This document shows, in pieces, positions 11,748 through 22,264 of a stretch of 64,000 nucleotides of DNA. The notes beneath the pieces are model-generated. The model ran no database searches. It saw only the letters and a program-made list of their open reading frames with translations, and had not been told where the DNA came from. How positions within the stretch are numbered: position 1 is the first letter of the stretch; every line of letters starts with the position of its first letter. Source of the stretch: Dendrocalamus latiflorus (lineage: Eukaryota > Streptophyta > Magnoliopsida > Poales > Poaceae); the NCBI GenBank assembly GCA_017311315.1, contig CM029671.1, positions 18,102,565 through 18,166,564 of the forward strand, read 5' to 3'. The position numbers and the translations under genes are program-made.

Positions 11748-12148
11748 TCTGGATAAAGCAACAATTGATTCATAACAAAGTTTGAGAAATGGTAATAGCT
11801 TCTCAGCAACATACCAGTGGTCCTCAATCAGCAGTGTGCTACTGGTATGGCTGTGATAGTGCATGTATATGAAAACATAAAGGTGGATTTGTATGGGAAA
11901 AGATTTTGTAGCATGAGATAAGTTGAGTTCCACCTCACCGGTATGTCCATAGCAAACTTTCATGGACGTACACCCATCGTAATACAGTAGTTCTTATATG
12001 CTGCAATACGTTGGTTAGAATTATTTACGAAAGAAATTGCATTGCAAAAAGCTTGAAGATATGGATCGAACCTTTTCAAACCAATTTTAATTATAAGATT
12101 AATAATATGATAGGCGCATCGCTGATGTAGCAAGAAGGAATCAGCATA
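11748..12148 (-). pseudogene. hAT transposase (RICESLEEPER-like), distal fragment left of the Gypsy insertion
   Basis: The minus strand reads SFLLHQRCAYHIINLIIK, LKRFDPYLQAFCNAISF, SNQRIAAYKNYCITMGVRP and then IPVRWNSTYLML. After a frame change it gives IEDHWYVAEKLLPFLKLCYE. These are successive conserved blocks of the BED-zinc-finger hAT transposases of grasses. At least two frameshifts or stops break it (the stop near 11961 after GVRP is one). It continues the fragment at 22534-23464; the Gypsy element sits exactly between them. The C-terminal dimerisation region is lost at the Copia junction. Confidence 0.88.
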
Positions 12149-12153
12149 TGTAC
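12149..12153. other. Target-site duplication, left copy (TGTAC)
   Basis: TGTAC here matches TGTAC at 22529-22533, flanking the Gypsy-type element: a 5-bp duplication as made by an LTR-element integrase. Confidence 0.92.
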
Positions 12154-12397
12154 TGTTGTGGCTACAGACCAAACAGAGAGAGAGATGGTAGTGGAGAGTG
12201 ATGAAGATGAATGTAATGGCCTCTCCCCTCCCCATGATCGGTGTTCTATATATATACATGGGGAGTGCTTTTACAATTATGCCCTTACAGCTGATTATCC
12301 CCTTCAGGGGTATTTGTGTCATTACATGTGGCCTATTCTGGGCCTTATAACTTCCTACCAGGCCTGCTGGGTTTAGGTGGGGGCCACCCCTACGACA
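12154..12397 (-). repeat. 3' LTR of the Gypsy-type element
   Basis: 244 bp, TGTTGTGG...CTACGACA on the plus strand. Identical to the other LTR except at 12267 (G versus A) and 12389 (C versus T). Confidence 0.95.
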
Positions 12398-13283
12398 GGA
12401 GCCTCTCATGGTGAAGGGCTTCACAGGGCCGAAGCCATGTCGCCGAGTCCTTTGGCCCCCTCCGTCCCCGCGGCCTGTGAACTTCTCCAAACTTGACCCG
12501 GGGCTGTGCTGTGGCCGAAGCAGATGCGTGCTCCTTCGGCCGTACACGTGGTGAAGCGTGCTTGGCGCGGTGCGGGCCTTGAGGCGTCGTGACCATCAAT
12601 GTGACGGCGGACTCCCGACATGTGGACTTCTGAGGCACGCGCGCTCCACAGTCGTTGCGACCTTGCCGCCCGGTGGTGTGCTTTTTAATGACGGTTGGCT
12701 TGCCGGGGGGCAGGCTGTCGCATCGTGTAGTGCGCCTTCTCGTGAGTGGAGCGTGCGACGGTTCCCGATGTGCACGCGGTGGGGTGCGGACGGTTGCACT
12801 CAGGCACCCCTGGTAGCTGAACCGCCCGACGCCCCCCGCTTGTGCTTCCACCGGTTGGCGTGCCGCCGATTGGCATCCCTTCGTGCTGGCGGCTCTTCGC
12901 CTGGTGAGGGCGAGTATAAATATGTTGGCGCTGGGGGCCGCTCCTAGACATCCCTTGCTGTACATCCCGTACCTGTTCATGGTTAGCTTCTCATATGTAG
13001 GGAAAATTTTGTTCATCTGCGTTTGATGACTGCGTCGACCGGCGTCAATGCCCGCGAGCGTCGGTGAACAAAATACGTCCTATTTGTGGAAATGCTTCAC
13101 AGCTTGATGCGGGAATGGCAAGGCCTGACTTGATCCATACGCTCTGATCGTTGAGCGAGCATATGCTGGTGTGGCGACGCATATCTGTTTACGAGATCAT
13201 GTCTGCTCTTGCCACAAATTGACCTTTGCATGTTCGAGTTATGGTGGTCGTATGTGCTGTTCTCCGTTCTTCAAGCTCGCTCC
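12398..13283. other. Untranslated interval between the 3' LTR and the first minisatellite
   Basis: GC-rich with overlapping meaningless frames on both strands. It contains a good plus-strand TATA box (12915-12923) that may drive the antisense gene. A purine-rich stretch next to the LTR on the minus strand (about 12398-12415) is where the polypurine tract would lie. Confidence 0.5.
12915..12923 (+). promoter_or_regulatory. Candidate TATA box for the antisense gene
   Basis: TATAAATAT in a GC-rich setting, oriented toward the plus-strand gene whose ATG is at 14678. The 1.7-kb gap, which includes the 66-bp tandem array, would be leader or intron. Inference only. Confidence 0.4.
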
Positions 13284-14022
13284 ATCCCGTCGCCTAGTCG
13301 AAGTAGACGCGCGCGCTCCGTCCCCTACCCTTCGAACGGGTGGCAGCGAAGCTGGCGGCTAGTTGATGTAGACGCGCGCGCGCTCCGTTCCCTACCCTTC
13401 GAACGGGTGGCAGCGAAGCCGGCGCCTAGTTGAAGTAGACGCGCGCGCTCCGTCCCCTACCCTTCGAACCGGTGGCAGCGAAGCTGGCGGCTAGTTGAAG
13501 TAGACGCGCGCGCGCTCCGTCCCCTACCCTTCGAACGGGTGGCAGCGAAGCTGGCGCCTAGTTGAAGTAGACGCGCGCGCGCTCCGTTCCCTACTCTTCG
13601 AACGGGTGGCAGCGAAGCTGGCGCCTAGTTGAAGTAGACGCGCGCGCGCTCCGTCCCTTACCCTTCGAACGGGTGGCAGCGAAGCTGGCGCCTAGTGGAA
13701 GTAGACGCGCGCGCGCTCCGTCCCCTACCCTTCGAACGGGTGGCAACGAAGCTGGCGCCTAGTCGAAGTAGACGCGCGCGCTCTGTCCCCTACCCTTCGA
13801 ACGGGTGGCAGCGAAGCTGGCGCCTAGTCGAAGTAGACGCGCGCGCTCCGTCCCCTACCATTCGAACGGGTGGCAGCGAAGCTGGCGCCTGGTTGAAGTA
13901 GACGCGCGCGCGCTCCGTCCCCTACCCTTCGAACGGGTGGCAGCGAAGCTGGCGCCTAGTCGAAGTAGACGCGCGCGCTCCGTCCCCTACCATTCGAACG
14001 GGTGGCAGCGAAGCTGGCGCCC
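13284..14022. repeat. Minisatellite 1: about 11 copies of a 64-69-bp unit
   Basis: Units contain GTAGACGCGCGCGC, then CCCTACCCTTCGAACGGG and TGGCAGCGAAGCTGGCG. Copies differ by a few bases and by the number of CG dinucleotides, so length varies slightly. Open frames across it on both strands are artefacts of repetition. Confidence 0.93.
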
Positions 14023-14677
14023 TCGCCTCGCGAACACCGCCACGCGTACGGTGACTCGGGATCTTGCGGTGCAGTCTTGCGCTGTAGAGGTTCCTGGAAT
14101 CACGCCGGCCCCCGGCCTGCCAGGGTTAGGTTCCCGTACCGTGCGACCCGACGCGCCCGGGGCACGTGGCGGCCTACGGCTGGCGGGCAGCGGGATGTGG
14201 ACGGTTGCGTGTGCGCGGCCGCTCGCCTCTTCCCTAGGCCAGGGGGACATGGGGCGGGCAGTGAACGGCACGGCGCCGGATCGGTTGTGATCCCCTGGCC
14301 CATTAATGCGCCTTTAACTGCGGCTAGGTAGCGTCGTGCTGTGACGGCCCTTGGCACTTGTGGTCGTGGTCTTCCCGCTTTGGGTATGGGGCATTGTGCT
14401 GGACGGGCGCTTGTATGACTGCGGTCGCGCCCCGACGCGGACCTTCGCGACACTTTGCTTTCAGTTACGGGGAATCGTGCGGGGCGGGCCTTTACACTGC
14501 TGCGGTTGCATCCGCACGCGGATCGTTGCGACGCTTCGGTAGCGGCGGTATGGGCGAGGTGGCTTGAAATAGCCCCCCCGTAACAGCGTCCCCGCACCTT
14601 TACGCCCTCTTTCCTGTCTGCTCCGCCTTCTACACCTTCGCGCTATCTTCACCGCTTCAGTCTCTCCGTGGGAAGCG

Positions 14678-17600
14678 ATGGCCTCCAGTAGCGAGCGCGG
14701 CCAGGCGGTTGGTGGCCCTAACATTCGCCGGCGGTCCTCGCTGTTGAAGGTGGAATACGCGCTCCAAGAGCGCGACCCCGCGGCGGCGGACCAGGAGCGG
14801 CTGGTGGTGGAGGAGGAAGGCACGTTCTCCGGCGAGCTAGGCCCCTCGCTCGTGACCGAGAAGACGATCCAAGGGCTCCTACGCGCGGGGAAGTTGTCCG
14901 GGCGCCAGGAGGTATGATTGCCCGCCGCCGACGAGACGGAACCTCATCCCGAGAGGTCGGAGGCGGTCGTGTTCGTTGCCTTTTTCGACGCGGGGCTCCG
15001 GATCCCAGCGGCGGCTATGGTGGGCGACGTGCTGCGGACCTTCAGGCTGGAGCTGGCGCAACTGACTCCGAACGCCGTGGCCTGGCTTGCGGTGTACAGC
15101 TGGGCCTTGCGCTCGGGGGCGTGCTGGCCCAGCGCGTCGTTGTTCGCCTATCTTCACGAGGCACGATGCCAGCCCAAGGGTCGGAAGGACGGGACGCTGT
15201 CGAGCTTCGGTAGCGTCACTTTTATTCTTCGCCCGTCGTGCCAGAAGCTCTTCCCTGCGAACTCAACTCGCGGGAAGTGGGAGTCTTACTGGATGAAGCG
15301 GTGGTTCTACTACCGTGTGGAGAGCGCGAGCGGCCTTGAGTGCACAGGCCGACCGATCGCGTTCAAGCCCTCGCCCGGCCGAACGCTCGATGCTGAGGAC
15401 AGGCGGAGGGTCAAGCGGCTCGTAGGCATGGCCGCCCGCTTCAACATGCGCGACCTCGCCGAAGAGTATGTGATGTACGGCGTGGCACCGCTTGCCTACG
15501 ACTGGCGTCTTGCCGCCGAGAGGCGTCGAGACGGCAATGTTTCGCCATGGGTCTGCTCACTGCCGGCGCCGCCCGGTCTTCGTAAGCCTCGATCGCGTCC
15601 CTCCTTTGTTCACGCAGAATGCGTTATATGCTGATGCTATTCTCCTTTGCTTCAGGGATTTCCTTGGAGGAGGCGGAGCAAGGCGCGCGCGTATTCCTGG
15701 GGCCGTACACCGCCAGGGAGCATGAGCAGCGCGCGTCTGCTATCGCCGAGGCGGGGCTTGGGCGAATAAACCGCGTGTGCGAGGCCCTGGGCCTTGCCGT
15801 GCCGGACCGTGTCGCTCCAGACGACGGTGCAGCGAAGAAGAAGAAGAAGAAGGCACCGTCTCGGAAGAGGGGCCGCAGCGGGGCGCCTGCCGCACTTAGC
15901 ACGGCAGCTGCTACTACTGCTGCTAGTGTTTCGGAGGGCGCGGCGGACGCGGAGTCGGACTCGGTGAGGTATGCCGATTCGGGCTTGGGTGGGGCAGACG
16001 TCGAAGGCGAGGTATCTTCGGCGAGCGCCCCGGACGGTGGGTTTGCCACAAGCAGCCGGAGGGGGGAAGCCTCGCCGTTCACCGAAGTCATCGAGGCGGA
16101 ACCCGTGCAGACCGGCGATGCTGAGGTGGACCCTTTGGCCGTGGCTGCTGTCGTGCCGGAGGCGCCCTCCACGGGGGCGCACGAAGCCATGCTGCCTTTA
16201 ACGACAGCGGCAGGAACCGAGGTGCCCCCTTCGACAATCGTCACCGTGGAACCTTCGCCCCTGGGCGGTGCGACCGCGGGGGCTTCCCCAGCCGCGACTG
16301 CGGGGGCGGCTTCGCTGCAGGCCACCCCGGCTAAACGGCCGTGTGTGCGGCCGCAGCTCCACCGGACGCCGCGGGGATTCGTCGTGGCCACGGGCATCAG
16401 AAGCTTGTGGGACTCCGGCGCAAGCGCCGGGGGCCCTGCGGCATACGCGCCTTCTGCCCCTCTGGCCACGCCTCCCGCCCGCGCAGGGACAACCGTCACC
16501 CTCCCCGAACGCGGAGGCTTCGGCCCCCGGCGGGACCATTCCTTCTGCTACCGAAGGTAGGGTGGCGTAGCTTACTCTGGTGTACGCTTTTATGCCTTGC
16601 GGTGCTCACCTGTATTCCTGTTTACAGCGTTGCTCATTCCGGAGGGGGAGCGCTTGGCAGAACACGGGACCTCCGCGTGCGTAAGCCCTGCGGACTTCGT
16701 GCCGCCCCCGGAGACGCTGAGGGCGTGGCGTGGAATTGTGAGTGACGCGGCCACCAGTGTCGACCCGCAAGTGCTGCAGGCCTACGGGGCGGGGCACCTC
16801 CAGGACGCCTTCGAGGTGTCTGGGGTGAGGGTAAGTATTCATACGATGACGCCTGAGCTGGCTGAGCTTGCTAAGCCTTTCCCTTCTGCAGACACTTGTG
16901 CTGGGGCAGGCCTTGCAAACGGCCTATGCTCGCGGCCGCACGGCGCTCGAGGATAGGCTGCGGGCCGTCGAGGAGGAGCTACGCGAAGCCTCTGGAGCCC
17001 GCTCTGCCCAGGACGCCCGCATCCGCCAGCTGGAAGCGGAATGCGCCGAAGCGAGGGCACACGCCGAGGTACTTGTCGCGTCAGCGCGGGAGTCGGCCGC
17101 GGCAGCTGCTGAACAGGAGTTTGCGGCGGAGCGGGCCGGGTTCCTGGAACAGGTCGCCTCGCTAGAGAAGGAAAAAGGCGAGCTTGCCTTGACTCTAGCG
17201 GGGCGTAACCAGACGCTTGGCGACGCCTCGGTGGTTGCGTGGGACGCCATGCAAGCGCTGGAGAGCCATCTTCAAGGGCTGGTGACTGAGGTGCCGGAGC
17301 GCGCATTCGGCCCGGAGGAGTTGTCCCGGACGCTCCGCTGGATCGGGGATGCCGCCAACGTCGCACGCAACGCGGCGACGTCCTTTGGCACCCACTGCGC
17401 GTACACGTCGGCATGCTTGGTGTGCGCGCTCCTGTAGCACCGCGGTTGCACGCACGTCGCCGGGCTGGATGACCCCCAGCTGGAGATGCCCGGCGGGACC
17501 GGAGTAATGTCCGGTGCTGTCCGCTCCGCTCGCCGTGCCCTCGGGCCCTTCTTCGACCGGATCTGGGCTTACGCCGGGCCGGATGCTGCACGGATCGAGC

Positions 17601-17713
17601 TCCGGAAGTCGTTCTACGGGACGGGGAGCCTCGGCCAATTTCTTGACGGGATCCCTCGACGCGACGAGGGCGGCGTTGGGCCCTCCGAGGGCGCCGGGAA
17701 CCCGCAGGTCTGA
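14678..17713 (+). pseudogene. Antisense gene of the Gypsy-type element (putative gypsy-type transposon domain, PF04195-like, plus coiled coil)
   Basis: Spliced gene running against gag. Exon 1 is 14678-15581, exon 2 about 15656-16556, exon 3 16628-16830 and exon 4 16892-17713, with GT-AG borders; junctions 1/2 and 3/4 keep frame, 2/3 does not. Exon 1 holds the conserved domain: VVFVAFFDAGLRIP, then LELAQLTPNAVAWLAVYSW, then GKWESYWMKRWFYY. This resembles the domain annotated as 'putative gypsy type transposon' in grass genomes; its function is unknown. Exon 2 is Ala/Ser/Pro-rich with a basic, nuclear-signal-like KKKKKKAPSRKRGR. Exon 4 is a coiled coil (about 16920-17200). In-frame TGA (14915-14917) and TAG (17435-17437) interrupt it; both could be single C-to-T changes. 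Confidence 0.8.
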
Positions 17714-18124
17714 TGCCGTGGTGCCTAGGTGTAGGCGTGTGTTGTACTGTTCCCCCTTTTTGCGAATGTACACACTTGCTGTATGCATTCTGACTTTCGC
17801 CTATATCCCGGGCAGCTTTCTTGCTGGGACCGGCTTCGTGCGGCCGACCTTTCAACCCGGTGATGCCTTCGACGCTGGCGAAGGGCCGAAGAGTCGCTGG
17901 ACTTTTGGGCGGGCCGGCCTTCCTCGAGCGAGGCCCCAGTTTTGGCGCGTGTTAAGGACGAACCCGCGGGATAGCGGCTTAGAGCGGCAAGGATGCTGTC
18001 GGACCTTTGTACTTGTGATTTCTCCGGTATGCAGATTTCCTGGCATTTTAGGATGAAGTAGCTGCGCAAGGGTTCCTTAGAACGGCGCTTGCGGGGGCAG
18101 TCCTTGGCACCTCAACTTTTTACA

Positions 18125-18905
18125 GCCCGTAGGCTGGTGCGGGCGGAGGCGGACCTCGACGCTTAGCCTTTGTAGTCCGTAGACTGGCGTGTGCGGAGGT
18201 GGACCTCGATGCTACGCCTTATTCAAAGCCCGTGGATTAGTGCGTGCGGAGGCGGACCTCGACGCTACGACTTCCTTTATAGTCCGGAGACTCGCGCGTG
18301 CGGAGGCGGAACTCGACGCTACGTCCTGCTTTATAGTCCGGAGACTCTCGCGTGCGGAGGCGGACCTCGACGCTACGTCTTACTAGTGCGTGCGGAGGCG
18401 GACCTCAACGCTACGTCTTGCTTTATAGTCCGGAGACTCTCGCGTGCGGAGGCGGACCTCGACGCTACGTCTTCCTTTATAGTCCGGAGACTCGCGTGCG
18501 GAGGCGGACCTCGACGCTACGTCTTACTAGTGCGTGCGGAGGCGGACCTCAACACTACGTCTTGCTTTATAGTCCGGAGACTCGCGTGCGGAGGCGGACC
18601 TCGACGCTACGTCTTATTTAAAGTCTGTAGACTGGTGCGTGCGGAGGCGGGCCTCGACGCTACGTCTTATTTAAAGTCCGTAGACTGGTGCGTGCGGAGG
18701 CGGACCTCGACGCTACGTCTTATTTAAAGTCCGTAGACTGGTGCGTGCGGAGGCGGACCTCGACGCTACGTCTTATTTAAAGTCCGTAGACTGGTGCGTG
18801 CGGAGGCGGACCTCGACGCTACGTCTTATTTAAAGTCCGTAGACTGGTGCGTGTGGAGGCGGACCTCGACGCTACGTCTTATTTAAAGTCCGTAGACTGG
18901 TGCGC
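18125..18905. repeat. Minisatellite 2: about 15 copies of a 36-56-bp unit
   Basis: The core GTGCGGAGGCGGACCTCGAC is followed by GCTACGTCTT and a spacer of two kinds: TTTATAGTCCGGAGACTC (early copies) or ATTTAAAGTCCGTAGACTGG (late copies). Some early copies are shortened to 36 bp. Lies in the 3' flank of the antisense gene. Confidence 0.92.
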
Positions 18906-18929
18906 GCGAGGGCGTCCCCCCGTTGCGTC

Positions 18930-19545
18930 TTTTGTTTATACTCAGGCCCGTCACCTTTGGCTACGGCTAGTGCACACGCGAACGTGCGACTTCGATTTAT
19001 ACTCAGTCCCGTACCCCTGGCTACGGCGAGTGCACACGCGAACGTGCGTCTTTGTTTATACTCAGGCCCGTCACCTTTGGCTACGGCGAGTGCACACGCG
19101 AACGTGCGTCTTTGTTTATACTCAGGCCCGTCACCTTTGGCTACGGCGAGTGCACACGCGAACGTGCGACTTCGATTTATACTCAGTCCCGTACCCCTGG
19201 CTACGGCGAGTGCACACGCGAACGTGCGTCTTTGTTTATACTCAGGCCCGTCACCTTTGGCTACGGCGAGTGCACATGCGAACGTGCGACTTCGATTTAT
19301 ACTCAGTCCCGTACCCCTGGCTACGGCGAGTGCACACGCGAACGTGCGTCTTTGTTTATACTCAGGCCCGTCACCTTTGGCTACGGCGAGTGCACACGTG
19401 AACGTGCGACTTCGATTTATACTCAGTCCCGTACCCCTGGCTACGGCGAGTGCACACGCGAACGTGCGTCTTTGTTTATACTCAAGCCCGTCACCTTTAG
19501 CTACGGCGAGTGCACATGCGAACGTGCGACTTCGATTTATACTGC
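18930..19545. repeat. Minisatellite 3: ten 60-bp units alternating between two variants
   Basis: Exact 60-bp period. Variant A has TCTTTGTTTATACTCAGGCC and variant B has ACTTCGATTTATACTCAGTC; the shared part is GGCGAGTGCACACGCGAACG. The order is mostly B-A-A-B-A-B-A-B-A-B, giving a 120-bp higher-order repeat. Confidence 0.95.
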
Positions 19546-19795
19546 GGGAGCGCGCGCGCTGGTGAAGCCTGCGCGCGCCTCCGCCACGTGCTTGCGCACG
19601 ATGAAGAAATATTAGCGACAAACGGCGATCTTCATTACATCCCCGTTTGCGCGGGCAAGCAACTACAAGGGGTGGATGTACTAACCGTTTTCCCTTGGTG
19701 CGGCCGAAGCCTCTAGTCGCTAGACCTCTGCAGGGCCCGCCAAGGCGCCTCCGACTGGCCCCGCGGACCACCGCGTTGTGACGCCAGCGCCGGCT

Positions 19796-20844
19796 CTAGG
19801 AGCGCCGTTGGGCTTCGCGACGCGGGCACCTGGTACTTGGCTCGATGCGCCGGGCCATATCCTGGTCGCCTCGGACGCTGATGATGGCCCGGGGACCCGG
19901 GATCTTCATGCATAGATAGCCGTGATGTGGTACCGCGCCGAAGGAGTTGAGGATTGGGTACCCTAATATGGCATTGTAGGGGTACGGAAGGTCGACCACG
20001 TCGAAGGTGGCATCTTCGGCCCGCACATTGTCATCTCGGCCGAAGGAGACTTGAAGACGTACTTGTCCCAGCGCCCGCAGGGGTTGTCCCCCGAAGCCCT
20101 GCAATGGGACTCCCGAGGGCCCTAGGCGGCTTTGAGGGATCCCCATCTGGTCGAAGGCCGCCGCAAACAATACGTTCGCGGAGCTACCGCCGTCCACCAG
20201 GGCACGCCCCACGTCGCATCCCGCGATAGTGACCCGGATGACCAGGGGTCCTGATGAGGGAAGTCCACGCCTTGGGCGTCGCCGGGTGTGAATGTGACTT
20301 CGTGCCGCGCCCAGTCCGGGGGTGCTTGCTCTGGGTATGCCGCCACATGATGTAGTCTTCGCGCATAGGCCTTCTGCTGCCGTGCTGAGGCGAATTCCAG
20401 CGCAGAGCCTCCGGATATGACGTTAATGATCCTGCGGTGGGTTGCCTCCGGAGCCTGCAGCGACAGGAGGCCCTCCCGAGGTTGCTGTACGTGAGCCTGT
20501 ATCCGTAGGGTGCCTTCCTGGGGTTGCATCCCTTGCGCCTGCACCTGCATGGGGGCCTCGTACGGGAATTGGACGTGGGCCACCGCAGGCGGACGCGTCT
20601 CTAGGTTCCTGTCCCTAGCGACGCTATCGCGGAGCGCCGCGATGGAGGTGCAGGTGCGGGTATCATGGTTGCCGCGGCCGTGGACTACACACCACAGTCC
20701 CTGGTGCTGGTCGTCGTAATCTCCACAACCTTTATCGTCGCGGCCCCGGCCCCGGCCACGCCCACGGCCACGGCGCCCCCGACCGCCTCGGCCCGCAGGA
20801 GCGCCCTCGTCGGAACCGCCCTCAATGTCGAGGACGTACCGGTT
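19796..20844 (-). pseudogene. Gypsy zinc-knuckle-like and aspartic protease region (gag-pol 3' part), frameshifted
   Basis: Directly continues the gag frame after a TGA at 20845-20847: an RG-rich stretch, then WCVVHGRGNHDTRTC (a Cys/His motif), then HVAAYPEQAPPDWARHEVTF. The frame then breaks near 20244-20248, where one C is missing from a short C run. The next frame carries the retropepsin core ALVDGGSSANVLFAAAFDQM with catalytic Asp (DGGS rather than DTG), followed by the flap-like region and the C-terminal AILGYPILNSFGA. It cleaves Gag in intact elements. Nothing resembling polymerase follows; the frame ends at 19796 within non-conserved sequence. Confidence 0.87.
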
Positions 20845-22233
20845 TCACCTCGACCTCTGCTGGCCGCGCTTGGGCTGATCGGACGACTCCTTATGCGAGG
20901 CGTCCCTGCGGTCGGGCGTGTCCCTGGACGACTCCTGCTTACGTTTTCCCTTCGAAGAGCCGCTCTTCGGCGAATCTTCGGCTTTTGCCGAGGCTCCGGC
21001 CTGGTTGGTGTCGGAGTCGTCCCCTTGCCTTCGCCGCGCGTCTTCTTCCGCCCTGGCATATTCCTCCATTTTGTCGAAGAGCTTCGCCACCGTCTTGATT
21101 GGCTTTCGCGCATTGTACTCGGCCATCGGGCCCGGGCGAAGGCCCTGTATGGCTGCATTAACGATGGTGGTTTCGTTAACGTCTTTTACTTGGCATCGAA
21201 TCTTGGCGAAGCGTTTGAAGTAGTCCCGGAGCTTCTCCGAGGGTTTTTGCTTCACAGCAAAGAGTTGGTCCGCGTCGACTCGGTCGACGTAGTTTCCTTG
21301 GAAGTTGTTGTGAAGGCGGACGTGAAGTTGCTCCCACGCGTAGATGGAGCCCGGCTCTATGGTAAAGAACCAAGAGAGCGCCACGCCTTGCAGCGCGAGG
21401 GGGAGTCCCTTCGCCTTCGTGGTGTCGTCTCCGCCCGCGGCTTCGATCGCGGTTTCGTACACGCGCACGAACTCGCGGGGGTCCGTGTCGCCTTTGTACG
21501 AGTCGATGGCGCTAGGAAACTTGAAATCTTCGGGCCATGTCGCTTGCTGCAGCCCCGCCGAAAGCGGGGACTCCGGATCTACGCGCCGCAGCGGCACGCG
21601 GCTAGACGTGGGGGCTTCGCGACTATCCGCCCTCTCCGGCGTGGGCTCGGTCGCGGTTGCCGGCGCGGCCTGCTGGCTCCGAGCCTCTTGCATATCTCGG
21701 ACGGCTCCGCGAAGGTCCCCCAGCTCCCGCTGAAACGCGTTGAGGGCCGCCAGTAGAGCGCTTTCCACCGCCTGTGCGGGCGGGGTCGCCGGTGCTCCCA
21801 ACGGGCGGGTCGGCGCGGGGACGACCGCGTCGCGAGGTCCCGAGCTGCCGGTCGCTCCATCATGGCTACCTCGAACCGCCTGGTCCGCGCCGCCGGCGAG
21901 GGTTGCAGTGGGGGCGGTGAGGTCGGCTGTCGTTGCGTCGGCGGGGTCGGTTGTCGCCGCACCCGCATCGACGTCTTCGACCGCGGGGTCCGTCCCCGCA
22001 GCGCCGGTGACGGGGCGGGTCGTCGCGGTGCCGGTGACGGGGTTGGTCGTCGCGGTGCCGGTGACGAGGTTGGTCGCCACCGCGCGAACGTCGACGTTTT
22101 CGGCCACCGCGACTGCGTCGCCACCCGCGCCCGCCGCTGCCGATGCCGAAGCCCTGGTACTCATACGACGCTCCGGCCCGGCCGCCTTCTTTCCCTTCGC
22201 CGCCGCTGAAGAAGCTTTTTTCGGTGCCATCAT
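20845..22233 (-). CDS. Gypsy Gag (capsid) protein, 462 aa
   Basis: First ATG after the primer site (22233; a second ATG follows at once). The N-terminal 130 residues are a low-complexity Ala/Thr/Val-rich region with near-repeats of the type VTGTATTNP. The capsid core spans about residues 230-370: FKFPSAIDSYKGDTDPREFV, LPLALQGVALSWFFTI, FAVKQKPSEKLRDYFKRF and IQGLRPGPMAEY. This matches the Retrotrans_gag family of Ty3/Gypsy elements. The Lys/Arg/Ser-rich tail is likely RNA-binding. It ends at a TGA after QQRSR, and the frame stays open downstream for 241 more codons, so Gag and protease were probably once one frame. A C-to-T change (CGA to TGA) or stop readthrough would both explain it. Confidence 0.93.
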   Translation of the reverse strand: MMAPKKASSAAAKGKKAAGPERRMSTRASASAAAGAGGDAVAVAENVDVRAVATNLVTGTATTNPVTGTATTRPVTGAAGTDPAVEDVDAGAATTDPADATTADLTAPTATLAGGADQAVRGSHDGATGSSGPRDAVVPAPTRPLGAPATPPAQAVESALLAALNAFQRELGDLRGAVRDMQEARSQQAAPATATEPTPERADSREAPTSSRVPLRRVDPESPLSAGLQQATWPEDFKFPSAIDSYKGDTDPREFVRVYETAIEAAGGDDTTKAKGLPLALQGVALSWFFTIEPGSIYAWEQLHVRLHNNFQGNYVDRVDADQLFAVKQKPSEKLRDYFKRFAKIRCQVKDVNETTIVNAAIQGLRPGPMAEYNARKPIKTVAKLFDKMEEYARAEEDARRRQGDDSDTNQAGASAKAEDSPKSGSSKGKRKQESSRDTPDRRDASHKESSDQPKRGQQRSR

Positions 22234-22264
22234 TCTTCTTCGGTCTTCAGGCTTGCTCCTGTCC

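Larger units (their letters stand above)
9697..11748 (+). mobile_element. Copia LTR retrotransposon, 5' LTR plus truncated leader
   Basis: The LTR is inferred as 9697-11297 (1,601 bp), starting TGATACGCCCTAAAG and ending GTATCCCAACA. One base later comes TGGTATCAGAGCCA (11299-11312), the primer site complementary to initiator tRNA-Met used by Copia elements. About 440 bp of untranslated leader follow before the sequence breaks into hAT transposase near 11748. No gag-pol and no second LTR remain. The left LTR edge rests on sequence look alone and has no TSD check. Confidence 0.75.

Noticed and set aside
12158..13016. Open frames across the 3' LTR and the region after it
   Set aside because: LTR and untranslated sequence; the 12158 frame is repeated at the other LTR (22300s) only because the LTRs are copies.
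13284..14022. CRISPR-like look of the direct repeats
   Set aside because: Units are contiguous with no unique spacers, the DNA is plant, and there are no cas genes.
13171..14290. Repetitive Arg/Ser/Trp-rich proteins on the plus strand
   Set aside because: Frames run through the 66-bp minisatellite and are created by its period; no start or domain support.
15624..16499. 291-aa minus-strand frame
   Set aside because: Shadow of exon 2 of the antisense gene in GC-rich sequence; no domain.
16839..17855. 338-aa minus-strand Arg-rich frame
   Set aside because: Shadow of the coiled-coil exon; composition is the mirror of an Ala/Glu-rich frame.
18872..19771. 299-aa minus-strand repeat protein
   Set aside because: Created by the exact 60-bp (multiple of three) minisatellite period; all three plus frames are also open.
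20665..21756. 363-aa plus-strand frame
   Set aside because: Antisense to Gag and its downstream RG-rich region; the minus frame has conserved Gag blocks.
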